From Geodermatophilus sp. YIM 151500 (GTDB taxonomy: Bacteria; Actinomycetota; Actinomycetes; Mycobacteriales; Geodermatophilaceae), in NCBI RefSeq assembly GCF_025716945.1, contig NZ_JAOVZT010000008.1, positions 38,050 through 102,049 of the forward strand: a stretch of 64,000 nucleotides of DNA. Reading direction: 5' to 3'. Numbering within the stretch: the stretch's first letter is position 1; every line of letters begins with the position of its first letter. Below, piece after piece: positions 25,018-38,231 of this stretch. A program made the translations under genes and the position numbers. The notes below the pieces were generated by a model. That model did no database searches. It worked only from the letters and a program-made list of their open reading frames with translations, and was not told the origin of the DNA.

Positions 25018-25062
25018 GTGCCCTGTGCTCCGAGTGCACCCCGCACTCAGAGCACAGGGCAC
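25018..25062. terminator. bidirectional terminator between pheA and the MMPL gene
   Basis: Two 20-nt arms (25018-25037 and 25043-25062) match at 19 of 20 positions around a 5-nt loop. The stem begins GTGCCCTGTGCTC. It sits between convergent pheA and the MMPL gene and is one of the strongest hairpins in the window. Confidence 0.85.
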
Positions 25063-25093
25063 GCGAGCGCACCAACCCGGGGGCGTGGGGAGG

Positions 25094-27193
25094 TCACACC
25101 GGGGCGAGCTCGGGTTCGGGCTCCGGTTCGGACGCCGGGCGGCGGGCCGGCCGGCCCGGCCACCAGACCCGGTCGCCGACGATCGCCACCGCTGCGGGCA
25201 CCACCAGGGAGCGGACGACGAAGGTGTCGAGCAGCACCCCGAAGCCGACGAGGAAGGCCAGCTGGGTCAGGAACAGCAGCGGCAGCACGGACAGCGCACC
25301 GAACGTCGCGGCCAGGACCAGCCCGGCACTGGTGATCACCCCGCCGGTGACGGCCAGCGCGGTCAGGACGCCCCGCTTCGCGCCGTGCCGCGCCGACTCC
25401 TCCCGGGCGCGGGTCATCAGGAAGATGTTGTAGTCGATCCCCAGCGCGACGAGGAACACGAAGGCGATCAGCAGGATGCCGGGGTCGCTTCCGGGGAAAC
25501 CGAAGACGCCGTCGAACAGCAGCGCGGCGACGCCGGCGGTCGCCAGCACGCTGAGCACCACGGTGGCCACCAACAGCAGCGGGGCGACCAGCGAGCGCAG
25601 CAGCAGCGCCAGGACGACGGTGATCACCACGAGCACCGCCGGGACGATGACCCGCAGGTCGCGGGCCGCGGTCTCCCGCGCATCGAGGTTGCTCGCCGTG
25701 TCGCCGCCCACCAGCGCCTGCGGTGCGGCGCCGTCGAGCGCCGTCCGCAGCTCCTGCACGGTCTCGATCGCCGCGACGCTGTCGGGGGCCACCGCCAGCG
25801 TGGCGTCGAGGCGGACCAGTCCGTCCACGACCACCGGCGCGGGCCCCGCGCCCGCGCCCGTGTACGGCGCGACCGAGGCGACACCCTCGACCCCGGCCGC
25901 CGCCTCGGCGACCGCCGGCCAGCTCTGCTCCGGCGCGACGATGACCGTCGGGCTGGCGATGCCGGCGGTGAAGTGCCGCTCGAGCGCCTCCTGGCCGGCG
26001 ACGGCGTTCGACTCGCCGCGGATCGCGTCGGTGAACGTGATGCCGTCGGCGTCGTAGGACGGGGCGAACAGCGCCGCGGCGACCAGTGCGAGCGTGCTCA
26101 GGGCCAGCACCCGGCGCGGACGCCGGCCGACCAGGGAGGCGACCCGCTGCCAGCCCCGGCCCGGTCGCGGCTCGACGCCGTACCGCGGCCGGAACGGCCA
26201 GAACGCGGCGCGGCCGAGCAGCACCAGGCCGGCGGGCAGGAAGGTCAGCGCGGCGAGCACGGCGAGGCTGACGCTGACCGCCGAGATCGGGCCCAGGCCG
26301 CGGTTGGAGGCCAGGTCCGACAGCAGCAGGCACAGCACACCGAGGACGACGGTGGCGCCGGAGGCCACGATCGGCTCCCACGACCGGCGCAGCGCGGTGC
26401 GCATCGCCGCGTGCGCCGAGTGCTCCCGCCGCAGCTCCTCGCGGAACCGGGCGACGAGCAGCAGGCCGTAGTCGGTGGCGGCACCGACCACGAGGATCGC
26501 CGCGATGCCCTGGCTCTGCCCGTTCACGGTGATGAGGCCGGCGTCGGCGAGCAGGTAGGCGACGGCGTTGGCGGCGGTCAGCGCCAGGCCCGCGGTGCCG
26601 ATGACCAGGAAGGGCAGCAGCGGGCTGCGGTAGACCACCAGCAGGATGAGCAGCACGACGCCGAACGCGGCCAGCAGCAGCAGCCCGTCGATGCCGGCGA
26701 AGCCGTTGGCGAAGTCGGCGAAGATGCCGCCCGGTCCGGTGACGTAGGCGTCGGTGCCCTCGACGGGCACGGTCTCCCGGAGCTCGGCGACCACGGTGAT
26801 GATCTCGTCGCCGAGGTCGGGGGTCAGCGGCAGGAAGGCCTGGACGGCCCGGCCGTCGTCGGCGGGGATGGGGGGTGAGGCCTCGCCGACCAGGGCGCCG
26901 GCCTCCTCGGCGACCCGCGCGGCCTCTTCGACGCGCTCGCCGATGGTCACGAGGGTCTGCTGGTCGAGCGCATCGGGGCCCTCCCAGAGCAGGACGGCGG
27001 GGATCGCCTGCACCGGGGAGAAGCCCGCCTGCAGCTCGGCCACCCGCGTGGACTCGGCGCTGTCGGGGAGGAAAGCCGCGGTGTCGTTCTCCTGCAGGCC
27101 GGTCAGCCGGCCGCTGAGCGCGCCGAGCGGGGCGGCCGCGCCCAGCCAGACGAGCACGACGAGGGCGGGGAGGAGCCAGCGCAGACGGGCCAT
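25094..27193 (-). CDS. MMPL family RND-type transporter
   Basis: A 699-residue transporter with two matching halves. Each half has one N-terminal transmembrane helix, a large extracytoplasmic domain and five further helices. The proton-relay Asp/Tyr pairs typical of MMPL proteins are seen in ILVVGAATDYGLLLVARFREE near residue 235 and FLVALGIDYNIFLMTRAREE near residue 560. MMPL proteins export lipids, siderophores or drugs. ATG at 27193 is chosen because the open frame upstream runs into the divergent MarR gene. The likely regulator is that MarR protein, through the palindrome at 27221. Confidence 0.94.
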   Translation of the reverse strand: MARLRWLLPALVVLVWLGAAAPLGALSGRLTGLQENDTAAFLPDSAESTRVAELQAGFSPVQAIPAVLLWEGPDALDQQTLVTIGERVEEAARVAEEAGALVGEASPPIPADDGRAVQAFLPLTPDLGDEIITVVAELRETVPVEGTDAYVTGPGGIFADFANGFAGIDGLLLLAAFGVVLLILLVVYRSPLLPFLVIGTAGLALTAANAVAYLLADAGLITVNGQSQGIAAILVVGAATDYGLLLVARFREELRREHSAHAAMRTALRRSWEPIVASGATVVLGVLCLLLSDLASNRGLGPISAVSVSLAVLAALTFLPAGLVLLGRAAFWPFRPRYGVEPRPGRGWQRVASLVGRRPRRVLALSTLALVAAALFAPSYDADGITFTDAIRGESNAVAGQEALERHFTAGIASPTVIVAPEQSWPAVAEAAAGVEGVASVAPYTGAGAGPAPVVVDGLVRLDATLAVAPDSVAAIETVQELRTALDGAAPQALVGGDTASNLDARETAARDLRVIVPAVLVVITVVLALLLRSLVAPLLLVATVVLSVLATAGVAALLFDGVFGFPGSDPGILLIAFVFLVALGIDYNIFLMTRAREESARHGAKRGVLTALAVTGGVITSAGLVLAATFGALSVLPLLFLTQLAFLVGFGVLLDTFVVRSLVVPAAVAIVGDRVWWPGRPARRPASEPEPEPELAPV

Positions 27194-27204
27194 GGTGCTC
27201 GTTC

Positions 27205-27235
27205 TCTCGATCGGCGATAATCTCGACAATCGAGA
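27205..27235. promoter_or_regulatory. probable MarR operator in the MMPL-marR divergent promoter
   Basis: A perfect inverted repeat TCTCGACAATCGAGA (27221-27235, 6-bp arms, 3-bp centre) lies between the divergent start codons. An additional half-site TCTCGA lies at 27205-27210. A symmetrical site in an 88-bp divergent promoter fits MarR repression of both genes. Confidence 0.7.
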
Positions 27236-27281
27236 CGTTAGGGTCGTCGGCGCGACGGCGCAACCGAACGGGAGGTGACCG

Positions 27282-27752
27282 GTGGGCGACGCGCAGCGGC
27301 AGGAGGTCGCGCTGCTGCTGCGCCGGCTGTCGGTGGAGCTGGACGCCGTCGGGGCGCGCTTCGCCGAGCTGCACGGCCTCGGCCGCACCGACGTCCGGGC
27401 GCTGGTCGCGATCATGGATGCCGCCCGGGCCGGGGCGGCCCTGACCGCCGGAGCGCTGGGCGCCGCCGTCGACCTCAGCTCGGCGTCGGTGACCGCCCTG
27501 GTCGACCGGCTCGAGCGGGCCGGCCACCTGCGCCGCGTGCGCGATCCGGATGACCGCCGGCGCGTGGTGCTCGAGATGACCGCGACGTCGATGGCGGCGG
27601 GCGCCGAGTTCTTCGGCGGGCTGCAGCGCGACCTGCTCGCGGCGATGGGGTCCTACACCGACGCGGAGCTGGCCGTCGTCCGCCGGTTCCTGACCGAGAT
27701 GACCGACGTCGCCGTCCGGCACCAGCGCCCGCCCGGGGACGACGCCGGCTGA
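27282..27752 (+). CDS. MarR family transcriptional regulator
   Basis: A 156-residue winged-helix regulator. The recognition helix region is LGAAVDLSSASVTALVDRLERAGHLRR (residues about 58-84). The wing carries the conserved DPDDRRRVVLEMT. N- and C-terminal helices form the dimer interface. GTG at 27282 is supported by GGGAGGTG just upstream. It lies divergent from the MMPL exporter with an inverted repeat between them, the standard arrangement for ligand-relieved repression of an exporter. The ligand is unknown. Confidence 0.92.
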   Translation: MGDAQRQEVALLLRRLSVELDAVGARFAELHGLGRTDVRALVAIMDAARAGAALTAGALGAAVDLSSASVTALVDRLERAGHLRRVRDPDDRRRVVLEMTATSMAAGAEFFGGLQRDLLAAMGSYTDAELAVVRRFLTEMTDVAVRHQRPPGDDAG

Positions 27753-27774
27753 CCGAGCGCCTACGACCGAGCGC

Positions 27775-28659
27775 CTACGGGAGGCGGGCGCGGAGCTCCT
27801 CGACGATCCGCCTGGTCACCGGCACGTCGACGCCGTGGCGCTCGGCGGCGCGGAGCACCGCGCCGCCGATCGCCTCCAGCTCGGTCGGCAGCCCGGCGGC
27901 CGCGTCGCGCTGCATGGACGACGTCATCCCGGCCGGGACGCCCTCGGTGAACCGCCAGGTGGCCGCGGCGTCGGCGGGCGCCCCCTCCGCGCGGGCGACG
28001 GCGGCGACCTCCTCGACGACCGCCCGCAGGTCGTCGCCGTGCCGGTCGCGCACCGCGCCCAGGGGTGCCGCCGCGGCCGTGGTGAGCAGCGCGACGGGGG
28101 CGAGGAAGCAGAGCTTGTCCCAGAGCAGCCCGGCCTCGTCGGGGCGGACCTCGACGTCGAAGCCGGCGCCGGCCAGCGCGGCGGCGAGCCCGTCGGCGCC
28201 GGGCCCGAGCTGGACGGCGGCCAGCTGCCCCTCGTGCCGGATCTCGCCCGGCCCGGTGCGGCTGGCCACGACCCGGATCGCCCCGGCGACGGTGCGCGCC
28301 GCCGGATAGCGCTCGCGGAGCAGGGCGAGGTGCTCGACGCCGTTGAGCAGCGGCACGAGCACGGCCGCCCCGAGGGCGGCCGGGCGGACCCGCTCGAGCG
28401 CGCCGTCCAGGGCGGTGGCCTTGGTCGCGACGACGCAGGCGTCGACGGGTCCGTCGAGCCGCTCCGCGCCGCGCACCCGCGCCGTCAGCTCGCCGTAGCG
28501 GTCGCTGACCAGGCGCAGCCCGTGCTCGTCGAGGTGGGCGGCGGTGTCCGGCCGGGCCAGGCAGGTGACGTCGTGCCCGGCGCGGGCCAGCAGCGTCGCG
28601 ACCAGCCCGCCGACCCCGCCGGGCCCGAGGACGACGACGCGCAGGGGAGCGTCGGTCAT
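27775..28659 (-). CDS. 2-dehydropantoate 2-reductase family protein (PanE/ApbA)
   Basis: A 294-residue NADPH-dependent ketopantoate reductase-like enzyme. The Rossmann motif VVLGPGGVGGLVATLLARAGHDVT is at residues 8-31. KATALDGAL near residue 75 and LLNGVEHLALL near residue 100 are family segments, and the catalytic Lys is probably that in LWDKLCFLAPV near residue 178. True PanE makes pantoate for coenzyme A synthesis. Because actinobacteria often hold several ApbA paralogs, a different ketoacid substrate is possible. It converges on marR with 22 bp between the stops. Confidence 0.9.
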   Translation of the reverse strand: MTDAPLRVVVLGPGGVGGLVATLLARAGHDVTCLARPDTAAHLDEHGLRLVSDRYGELTARVRGAERLDGPVDACVVATKATALDGALERVRPAALGAAVLVPLLNGVEHLALLRERYPAARTVAGAIRVVASRTGPGEIRHEGQLAAVQLGPGADGLAAALAGAGFDVEVRPDEAGLLWDKLCFLAPVALLTTAAAAPLGAVRDRHGDDLRAVVEEVAAVARAEGAPADAAATWRFTEGVPAGMTSSMQRDAAAGLPTELEAIGGAVLRAAERHGVDVPVTRRIVEELRARLP

Positions 28660-28682
28660 CCCGCCAGCCTGCCAGGGGGGCG

Positions 28683-29054
28683 TCACAGGTACAGGCCGGT
28701 GGACTCCTCGATGCGCTCCGCGGCGACGGCGTGCACGTCGCGCTCGCGCAGGATGATCAGCTCCTCGCCGTGCACCTCGACCTCGTGCTGGTCCTCGGGG
28801 GAGAACAGCACCTGGTCGCCGACCTTCACCTGCCGGACGCTGCCGCCCACCCCGCGGGCCTCGCCCCACACCAGCCGCTTGGCCACCTGGGCGGTCGCCG
28901 GGATGAGGATGCCGCCGCTCGACCGGCGCTCGCCGTCCTCCTTGCGCAGCGCCACCAGGATGCGGTCGTGCAGCATCTTGATCGGCAGCCCGCCGGTCCT
29001 CACCGGGGTGGGGGAGACGGCGGCGGCTGCGGTCGTGGCGACGTCCGAGGGCAC
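28683..29054 (-). CDS. orphan GroES-family co-chaperonin
   Basis: A 123-residue Cpn10 protein. The co-chaperonin core starts near residue 27 at MLHDRILVALRKEDGERRSSGGILIPATAQ. It includes the mobile-loop region and ends with LIILRERDVHAVAAE. Compared with typical GroES (about 100 residues) it has an extra Ala/Thr-rich N-terminus of about 26 residues. It may start at GTG 29054 or at an internal codon. No groEL gene is adjacent, whereas the main groES is usually followed by groEL. It may be a second, specialised co-chaperonin. It lies 23 bp upstream of the PanE-like gene and is probably co-transcribed with it. Confidence 0.85.
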   Translation of the reverse strand: MPSDVATTAAAAVSPTPVRTGGLPIKMLHDRILVALRKEDGERRSSGGILIPATAQVAKRLVWGEARGVGGSVRQVKVGDQVLFSPEDQHEVEVHGEELIILRERDVHAVAAERIEESTGLYL

Positions 29055-29090
29055 GTCGTCCCACGCTACCCGGTGGTCGGGCGCTGGAAC

Positions 29091-29134
29091 GGCCCTCCTG
29101 CAGGGGCCCGCCCCGAGCGTGCGAGGCGTGGGGA
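29091..29134. repeat. dispersed intergenic repeat, CTGCAGGG...CGAGCGTGCGAGGCG family
   Basis: The segment from about 29096 to 29134 has the pattern CCTGCAGGGGCCCGC followed by CCGAGCGTGCGAGGCGTGGG. It matches the third unit of the tandem repeat at 59784-59822 at roughly nine of ten positions. It lies between the zincin and groES genes, just past the zincin stop codon. Confidence 0.75.
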
Positions 29135-29143
29135 CCCGGGGGC

Positions 29144-32451
<3,308 letters not shown>

Positions 32452-32452
<1 letters not shown>

Positions 32453-33528
32453 CAGGACACCATCCGCAGCGACGGGCGCGAGGGGAGTTCCACGGCCTCC
32501 AGCGCGGCGCGTGCGGCCCCTGCCGCCGCGCCCGAGCCGGTGGCGAGGTCGGTCAGCGCCGCCCGCCCCTCGACACCCATGGCGCACAGGGCGTCGGCGC
32601 AGGCGGCTCGGACGTCGGGGTCGTCGGCGCCGCAGCCGTCCCTCAGCACCGGGATGCCCAGCGGGTCGCCGATGCGGCCGAGCGCCTCGGCGGCGGTCCG
32701 CCGCAGCTCCGGCCACGGGGTGATGTGCAGCACGAGCGCGAGCGACGCGGTCGCGGCGCGCGACCCGATGCGGCCCAGCGCGGCGGCCGCCGCCCGGCGG
32801 ACGTCGGGGGCCTGCTCGCGGTCGCGCAGCAGCGCCTCGAGCACCGGGACGGCGGACGCGTCGCCGTGCAGCCCCAGCAGCTCGGCGGCGAGCGCCCGGG
32901 CGGCCGGAGACGCGGTGCCCAGGGCCTCGCGCAGGGCGGGTAGCGCGGGGGAGCCGAGGTCGAGCACGGCCATGCCGACCACGCCGGGTGGCAGCCCGGC
33001 GCCGGCCGACAGCGTGGCCAGCAGCGGGCCGACGGCCCCGGCGTCGCCGGCCTTGCCCAGCGCGCGGGCCGCGGCGCCGCGCACCTCGGCGGAGCGGTCA
33101 CCGAGCAGGCCGACCAGGGCCCGGACGTGCGGAGTGCTGCCGGCCGAGCCCAGCAGGGTGGCCGCCCGGCCGCGGCGCCAGGCCCGCCGGGCGGTCAGGT
33201 CGCGCGCGGCGCGGTCGACGACGCCGCGGGCGACCAGCACCTCCTGCAGCGCACGGCGGTCGGCGCCGCGCAACCGGCCGACCAGGTCCAGCAGCAGCGT
33301 GTCCAGCAGCGCGGGTGCGCCGGTGGCCGCGGGGGAGGGGGCGGCGTCGTCCAGGAGGTCGTGCACCAGCGGGGTCAGCTCGGCGCGCAGCCGCGCCTCG
33401 CGGGCGCGGGCGGCCGTGCCGCGGACGTGGGTGACCGCGATGGTGAGGAGCAGGAGCAGGACGAGCGCGGCCACGACCAGCGTCGCGACGGCCGCGGCGG
33501 TGGCGACGCCCGGGCCGGGCGGGGTCAC
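32452..33528 (-). CDS. membrane-anchored HEAT-repeat protein
   Basis: A 358-residue protein. An N-terminal transmembrane helix (about residues 10-33) is followed by a cytoplasmic chain of about six HEAT/PBS-lyase-like repeats. Examples are VRALVGLLGDRSAEVRGAAARALGKAG near residue 135 and LRRTAAEALGRIGDPLGIPVL near residue 275. Such solenoids are scaffolds. It starts at GTG overlapping the response-regulator stop (GTGA) and ends in a TGATG overlap with the glycosyltransferase. It probably tethers or modulates that enzyme at the membrane under control of the response regulator; this is inference from the coupling. Confidence 0.88.
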
Positions 33529-33908
33529 GGGCGGCTGCGGGCGGCCAGCGCGGCGGTGACCCGGCTGATCAGCTCCCCGGTGCTGAACGGCTTGGCGATG
33601 TAGTCGGTCGCTCCGGCCGCGAAGCCGCGCTCGAGGTCGGGCTCCTGCGCCTTGGCGGTCAGCAGCAGCACCGGCGTGCGGGCGAGCTGCGTGTCGGCGT
33701 CCTGGCGGAGCGCCCGGCAGACCTCCAGCCCGTTCATCCGCGGCATCATCCAGTCGAGGACGAGCAGGTCGGGGCGCAGCTCGCGGGCCGCCGCGAGTCC
33801 GGCCTCGCCGTCGGCCTCCTTCGAGACCTCCAGGCCGAGGCGGCCGAGGCGGAACGCGACGAGGTCGGCAACGACGGGATCGTCGTCGACGACGAGGACG
33901 TGGGGCAT
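33525..33908 (-). CDS. single-domain response regulator
   Basis: A 127-residue CheY-like receiver with no output domain. The acidic pocket is VDDDP near residue 8. The phospho-acceptor Asp is in LLVLDWMMPRMNG near residue 54. The switch Thr is in LLLTAKAQ near 85, and the conserved Lys in YIAKPFSTGELI near 106. ATG at 33908 has GGAGAG just upstream. It acts by protein contact. Coupling to the HEAT protein and glycosyltransferase, and its position next to the divergent hybrid kinase, suggest a phosphorelay that controls polysaccharide output. Confidence 0.93.
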   Translation of the reverse strand: MPHVLVVDDDPVVADLVAFRLGRLGLEVSKEADGEAGLAAARELRPDLLVLDWMMPRMNGLEVCRALRQDADTQLARTPVLLLTAKAQEPDLERGFAAGATDYIAKPFSTGELISRVTAALAARSRP

Positions 33909-34038
33909 GGCTCTCCGATCAGGCGGGTCCCGACCGGCATCGGCAGATCCGGCCCGCGACTGAAGCGGCTCCGATCCTGGGTCACACCGGTCGGGAGGCG
34001 GTGCGCTCCTCAAGGACGAGGCCGCCGGCGCCGACACC

Positions 34039-36801
34039 ATGGCCGTGGCTCCTCATCGGCGCTCCGACGCCGCTCGCCCCCTGCGCGTCCTCCTGCGCCG
34101 ACCGCTGCTCGTCGGGCTGGCCGCCCTGGTGGCGGTCACCACGATCACGCTCGGCCTGGTGGTGCTGGTCGTCACCGTGCTGGGCACGCGGGTCGACCGC
34201 GCCAACGAGATGCTCAGCGCCCTCCAGGACGGGCACGTCGCGATGATCAACCAGGAGACCGGGCTGCGCGGCTTCCTGGTCACCCGCGAGCAACGGTTCC
34301 TGCAGCCCTACTGGAAGGGCTCGCGGGACCTCGAGCTGCTGGACGCCCGCCTGGAGCAGCTGGTCGGCGACGACGCCGTCCTCGGCGACCGCCTGGCGCC
34401 CCTCTACGAGGCGCAGCGGGCCTGGATCGAGCGCTGGGCCGCACCCGTGCTGGTGGAGCAGCCCACGGTCGACGACACCGCCGCGCTGGACGACCTGCTC
34501 AGCCAGGACAAGCGGCTGTTCGACGCCTACCGGGAGGTGCAGGCGGAGGCGCGCGCCGCGGTCGAGCAGCGCCGCGGGGAGGCGATCACCGGGCAGCGGG
34601 TGGTGCTCCTCGGCGGTGCGGTGCTCGGCCTGCTCGTGGCCGGCGGGGTCGCCGTCGCCGTCCGGCGGGCGAACCGCCGGCTGGCCGCGGCGATCCTGCC
34701 CCCGACGCAGGTGGTGCGCGACACCCTGGCCGGGCTGACGGCCGGCCAGCTCGACAGCCGCGCCCCGGAGGCCGGGCCGGCCGAGCTGCGCGACATCGCC
34801 GGCGACGTCAACGAGCTCGCCGCCGCCCTGCGCGACCGCAGCGAGCTGGTCGCCGCCCGCGAGGCCGAGCTCGTCGCCGCCCGCGACCAGGCCGAGCAGG
34901 CCGGGCAGGCCAAGACGGCGTTCCTGGCCACGATGAGCCACGAGATCCGGACGCCGCTCAACGCCGTCCTCGGGTTGACCGACCTGCTGCTCACCACCGA
35001 GCTGACCGACGAGCAGCGCGGCCACCTGGAGACCATCGCCGGCAGCGGCGACGCGCTGCTCACGCTGATCAACGACGTCCTCGACTTCTCGAAGATCGAG
35101 GCCGGTGAGCTCGACCTCGACCGGGCGCCGTTCGACCTGCACGCGCTGGCCTACGACGTCGCCCAGCTGCTCGCGCCCCAGGCCGCCGGCAAGGGCCTGG
35201 ACCTGCTCGTCGACATCCCCGGGAACTGCCCGGCGCACGTCGTCGGCGACGGCTCCCGGCTGCGCCAGGTGGTGCTCAACCTCGTCGGGAACGCGGTCAA
35301 GTTCACCTCCTCCGGCCAGGTGGTCCTCACCGTGTTGGGGGAGGTCCGCGGCGGATCGCTGCACTGCCGGATCGCCGTCGCCGACACCGGCATCGGCATC
35401 CCGGCCGACCAGCAGCACCGGCTGTTCCGGTCGTTCAGCCAGGTCGACACCTCCACCACCCGGTCGTACGGCGGCACCGGTCTCGGCCTGGCCATCAGCC
35501 AGCGGATCACCCGGGCCATGGGCGGCGACATCACCGTCGACAGCGCCGCGGGTCGCGGGTCGACCTTCACCGTCGCGGTCGACCTGGAGCTGTCCTCGTC
35601 GGTGCCGGTCGCCGCGGACCCGCGTGCGCTCGCCGGCCTCCGACTGCTCGTCGTCGACGACAACCCGACCAACCTGCGCATCCTCGAGCACCAGCTGGGC
35701 CGCGCCGGCGCCGCGGTGGTCGCCGCGCGCAGCGGGGCCGAGGCGCTCGGCTCGGTCGTCGCCGACGACGGGCGGTTCGACGCGGCGGTGCTCGACCTGC
35801 ACATGCCCGGCATGGACGGCGACGAGCTGGCCCGCCGCCTGGGCGGCCTGCCCGGCGGTGCCGCGCTGCCGCTGCTGCTGCTCAGCAGCTCCGCCCCGGT
35901 GCACGCCGAGCGCGCGGCGCACTTCACCGCGCGGCTGCACAAGCCGGTGCGACCCGAGCGGCTGGTGCACGCCGTCCGGTCGGTGGTCCACGGGGCGGGG
36001 CCGGGCGCGGCGCCGGCCCCGGCGGCCGGTCCGGCGGCCGGGCCGGCGGTCGACGGACGGCGCCCGCTGCGGGTGCTGGTCGCCGAGGACCACGCCGTCA
36101 ACGCCCAGCTGGTCGGGCTCTACCTGCGCCAGCTCGGGCACGACTGCGAGCACGTGGCGAACGGAGAGCTGGCCGTCGACGCCGTCCGCACCGGGAGCTT
36201 CGACGTCGTACTGATGGACGCCCAGATGCCGGTGCTCGGCGGGGTGGACGCCACGGCGGCGATCCGCGCGCTGCCGGTCGCGCAACCCCGCGTCCTGGCG
36301 CTGACGGCCAGCGTGCTGACCAGCGACCGGACGGCGTTCCTGGAGGCGGGCGCCGACGACTTCCTCACCAAGCCGGTGCGCCTGGCGACGCTCGCGGACG
36401 CGCTGGACCGCTGGGCCGGGGCCGGGGCGCCCACCCCGCCGGCGGCGACCGCCGGCGGTGCGGGTCCGGCTGCCGGCGCCGCGTTGGACGCCGGGACGGT
36501 CGCCGAGCTGCGCGACCTCGGTCCCGAGGCCTTCGGGCACCTTTACCGGCAGTACGCCGCGGGTCTGGAGGGATCGGTGCGCGCGCTGCTCGCGGCGGCC
36601 GAGGGGCTGCCCGGCGGCGCGGACGACGAGGTCGCGCGGCTGGCGCACCGGCTGAAGGGCAGCAGCGCGGCGATGGGCGCCTCCGCGCTCGCCGAGCTGT
36701 GCCGCCGGGTGGAGGAGACCGCGGATCCCGCCGTCCTGCCCGAGCTGGCCGACGAGAGCCGGCGCGTGCACGCCGCGGTGACCGCGCTGCTCGACGGCTG
36801 A
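34039..36801 (+). CDS. hybrid sensor histidine kinase (CHASE3-HAMP-HisKA-HATPase-REC-REC-Hpt)
   Basis: A 920-residue BarA/ArcB-type kinase. TM1 is at about 22-48, a CHASE3 sensing region at 50-180, TM2 at 187-208, then HAMP and a coiled coil. HisKA has the phospho-acceptor in [10 protein letters not shown] (His301). HATPase_c follows with LVGNAVKF (N box), DTGIGI and [13 protein letters not shown]1 lies at about 533-645, with its phospho-acceptor Asp in LDLHMPG, and REC2 at about 677-790, with LMDAQMP. A C-terminal Hpt has its His in [12 protein letters not shown] near residue 869. All relay residues are present. It is divergent from the response-regulator operon with 130 bp between, and is the likely phosphate source for that regulator. 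Confidence 0.95.
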   Translation: MAVAPHRRSDAARPLRVLLRRPLLVGLAALVAVTTITLGLVVLVVTVLGTRVDRANEMLSALQDGHVAMINQETGLRGFLVTREQRFLQPYWKGSRDLELLDARLEQLVGDDAVLGDRLAPLYEAQRAWIERWAAPVLVEQPTVDDTAALDDLLSQDKRLFDAYREVQAEARAAVEQRRGEAITGQRVVLLGGAVLGLLVAGGVAVAVRRANRRLAAAILPPTQVVRDTLAGLTAGQLDSRAPEAGPAELRDIAGDVNELAAALRDRSELVAAREAELVAARDQAEQAGQAKTAFLATMSHEIRTPLNAVLGLTDLLLTTELTDEQRGHLETIAGSGDALLTLINDVLDFSKIEAGELDLDRAPFDLHALAYDVAQLLAPQAAGKGLDLLVDIPGNCPAHVVGDGSRLRQVVLNLVGNAVKFTSSGQVVLTVLGEVRGGSLHCRIAVADTGIGIPADQQHRLFRSFSQVDTSTTRSYGGTGLGLAISQRITRAMGGDITVDSAAGRGSTFTVAVDLELSSSVPVAADPRALAGLRLLVVDDNPTNLRILEHQLGRAGAAVVAARSGAEALGSVVADDGRFDAAVLDLHMPGMDGDELARRLGGLPGGAALPLLLLSSSAPVHAERAAHFTARLHKPVRPERLVHAVRSVVHGAGPGAAPAPAAGPAAGPAVDGRRPLRVLVAEDHAVNAQLVGLYLRQLGHDCEHVANGELAVDAVRTGSFDVVLMDAQMPVLGGVDATAAIRALPVAQPRVLALTASVLTSDRTAFLEAGADDFLTKPVRLATLADALDRWAGAGAPTPPAATAGGAGPAAGAALDAGTVAELRDLGPEAFGHLYRQYAAGLEGSVRALLAAAEGLPGGADDEVARLAHRLKGSSAAMGASALAELCRRVEETADPAVLPELADESRRVHAAVTALLDG

Positions 36802-36813
36802 CCCGCCCGCCCG

Positions 36814-36876
36814 CCGACGGTGTGCGCGGACGTGCAGGACCGCGGCCCGGACGTGCGCATCCGCGCCCGGTGTCGG
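36814..36876 (+). terminator. imperfect hairpin after the hybrid kinase gene
   Basis: Arms 36814-36835 and 36855-36876 match at about 16 of 22 positions around a 19-nt loop. The left arm GGTGTGCGCGGACGTGC is nearly the same as in the element at 9065. It starts 12 bp after the kinase stop codon and precedes serS, so a terminator is likely. Confidence 0.55.
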
Positions 36877-36929
36877 CCGACCGCCCGCCGTCGTGGGGCG
36901 GTTCCGGCCGTGGCTCCTACGATCGGGGG

Positions 36930-38231
36930 GTGATCGACCTCCGGCTCGTGCGCGAGCAGCCCGACGTCGTCCGTGCCAGCCAGCGCGCCCGCGGGGCCGA
37001 CGAGTCGCTGGTCGACGCGCTGCTCGCCGCCGACGCCGCCCGGCGGGAGGCCGTCCGGAGGGCCGACGACCTGCGCGCCGAGCAGAAGGCCGCGTCGCAG
37101 GCGGTCAAGAAGGCGAGCCCGGACGAGCGGCCCGCCGTCCTGGAGCGGGCGAAGAAGCTGGCGGCCGAGGTGAAGGCGGCTGAGGAGGAGCAGCGCGCGG
37201 CCGACGCGGCGCTGCGCGCCGCCCACCTCGCCGTCCCGAACGTCGTCGCCCCCGAGGTGCCGCCCGGCGGTGAGGACGACGCCGTGACGCTGCGCACCGT
37301 CGGCACGGTGCCGGCCTACGACTTCCCGGTGCGCGACCACCTGGAGATCGGCGAGGCGCTCGGCGCGATCGACACCGAGCGCGGCGCCAAGGTGTCCGGC
37401 GCCCGGTTCTACTTCCTCACCGGGCCCGGCGCGCTGCTGGAGTTCGCGCTCGCCCAGCTGGCGATCACGCGGGCGGTCGCCGCGGGCTTCACCCCGGTCG
37501 TCGCCCCGGCGCTGGTGCGGCCGGAGGCGATGGAGGGCACCGGCTTCCTCGGCGCGCACGCCGAGGAGGTGTACCGGATCGAGCGCGACGACCTGTACCT
37601 GGTCGGGACGTCGGAGGTCGCGCTGGCCGGCATGCACGCCGGTGAGGTGCTCGACCTCGCGGGCGGTCCCCGCCGGTACGCGGGCTGGTCGTCGTGCTTC
37701 CGCCGCGAGGCCGGCTCCTACGGCAAGGACACCCGCGGCATCATCCGGGTGCACTGGTTCGACAAGGTCGAGATGTTCAGCTTCTGCACCCCGGAGGAGG
37801 CCGCCACCGAGCACGCGCGGCTGCTGGCGTGGGAGGAGGAGTTCCTCGCCCTGCTCGAGCTGCCCTACCGGGTGGTCGACATCGCCGCCGGCGACCTGGG
37901 CACCAGCGCCACCCGCAAGTACGACATCGAGGCGTGGTTCCCCTCGCAGGGCGCCTACCGCGAGCTGACCTCGACCTCGGACTGCACGACCTTCCAGGCC
38001 CGCCGGTTGGGCATCCGCTACCGCGACGCCGACGGCAAGCCGCAGATCGCGGCCACCCTCAACGGGACGCTGTGCGCCATCGCCCGCACCATCGCCTGCC
38101 TGCTGGAGGTGCACCAGCGCTCCGACGGCTCGGTGCACGTGCCGGAGGCGCTGCGGCCGTGGCTCGGCGGGCACGAGCTGCTCACGCCGGGCATGTCGCT
38201 CGCGGCGGCGCCGGGGCCCGCGGCCGCATGA
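36930..38231 (+). CDS. serS: seryl-tRNA synthetase
   Basis: A 433-residue class II synthetase that charges tRNA-Ser (and tRNA-Sec). The N-terminal coiled-coil arm binding the tRNA long variable loop spans about residues 28-105 ([19 protein letters not shown] region). Motif 2 is [14 protein letters not shown] near residue 262 and motif 3 is [16 protein letters not shown] near 378. [10 protein letters not shown] and [13 protein letters not shown] are also typical. GTG at 36930 follows a GGGGG stretch. The next gene overlaps its stop codon by 4 bp, so the HAD phosphatases are in the same operon. Confidence 0.97.
   Translation: MIDLRLVREQPDVVRASQRARGADESLVDALLAADAARREAVRRADDLRAEQKAASQAVKKASPDERPAVLERAKKLAAEVKAAEEEQRAADAALRAAHLAVPNVVAPEVPPGGEDDAVTLRTVGTVPAYDFPVRDHLEIGEALGAIDTERGAKVSGARFYFLTGPGALLEFALAQLAITRAVAAGFTPVVAPALVRPEAMEGTGFLGAHAEEVYRIERDDLYLVGTSEVALAGMHAGEVLDLAGGPRRYAGWSSCFRREAGSYGKDTRGIIRVHWFDKVEMFSFCTPEEAATEHARLLAWEEEFLALLELPYRVVDIAAGDLGTSATRKYDIEAWFPSQGAYRELTSTSDCTTFQARRLGIRYRDADGKPQIAATLNGTLCAIARTIACLLEVHQRSDGSVHVPEALRPWLGGHELLTPGMSLAAAPGPAAA

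Noticed and set aside
25047..27722. Second long minus-strand frame overlapping the MMPL gene
   Set aside because: It is a frame-shifted shadow of the MMPL coding sequence with low-complexity Arg/Gly composition; the other frame has all MMPL motifs.
34039..36801. Two separate genes (kinase and a later receiver-Hpt protein)
   Set aside because: The frame is continuous from the membrane segments to Hpt with all relay residues present, which is the usual single hybrid-kinase layout.
36802..36929. A tRNA gene next to serS
   Set aside because: I looked for cloverleaf arms and the GGTTCGA-type T-loop between the kinase and serS and saw only the imperfect hairpin.
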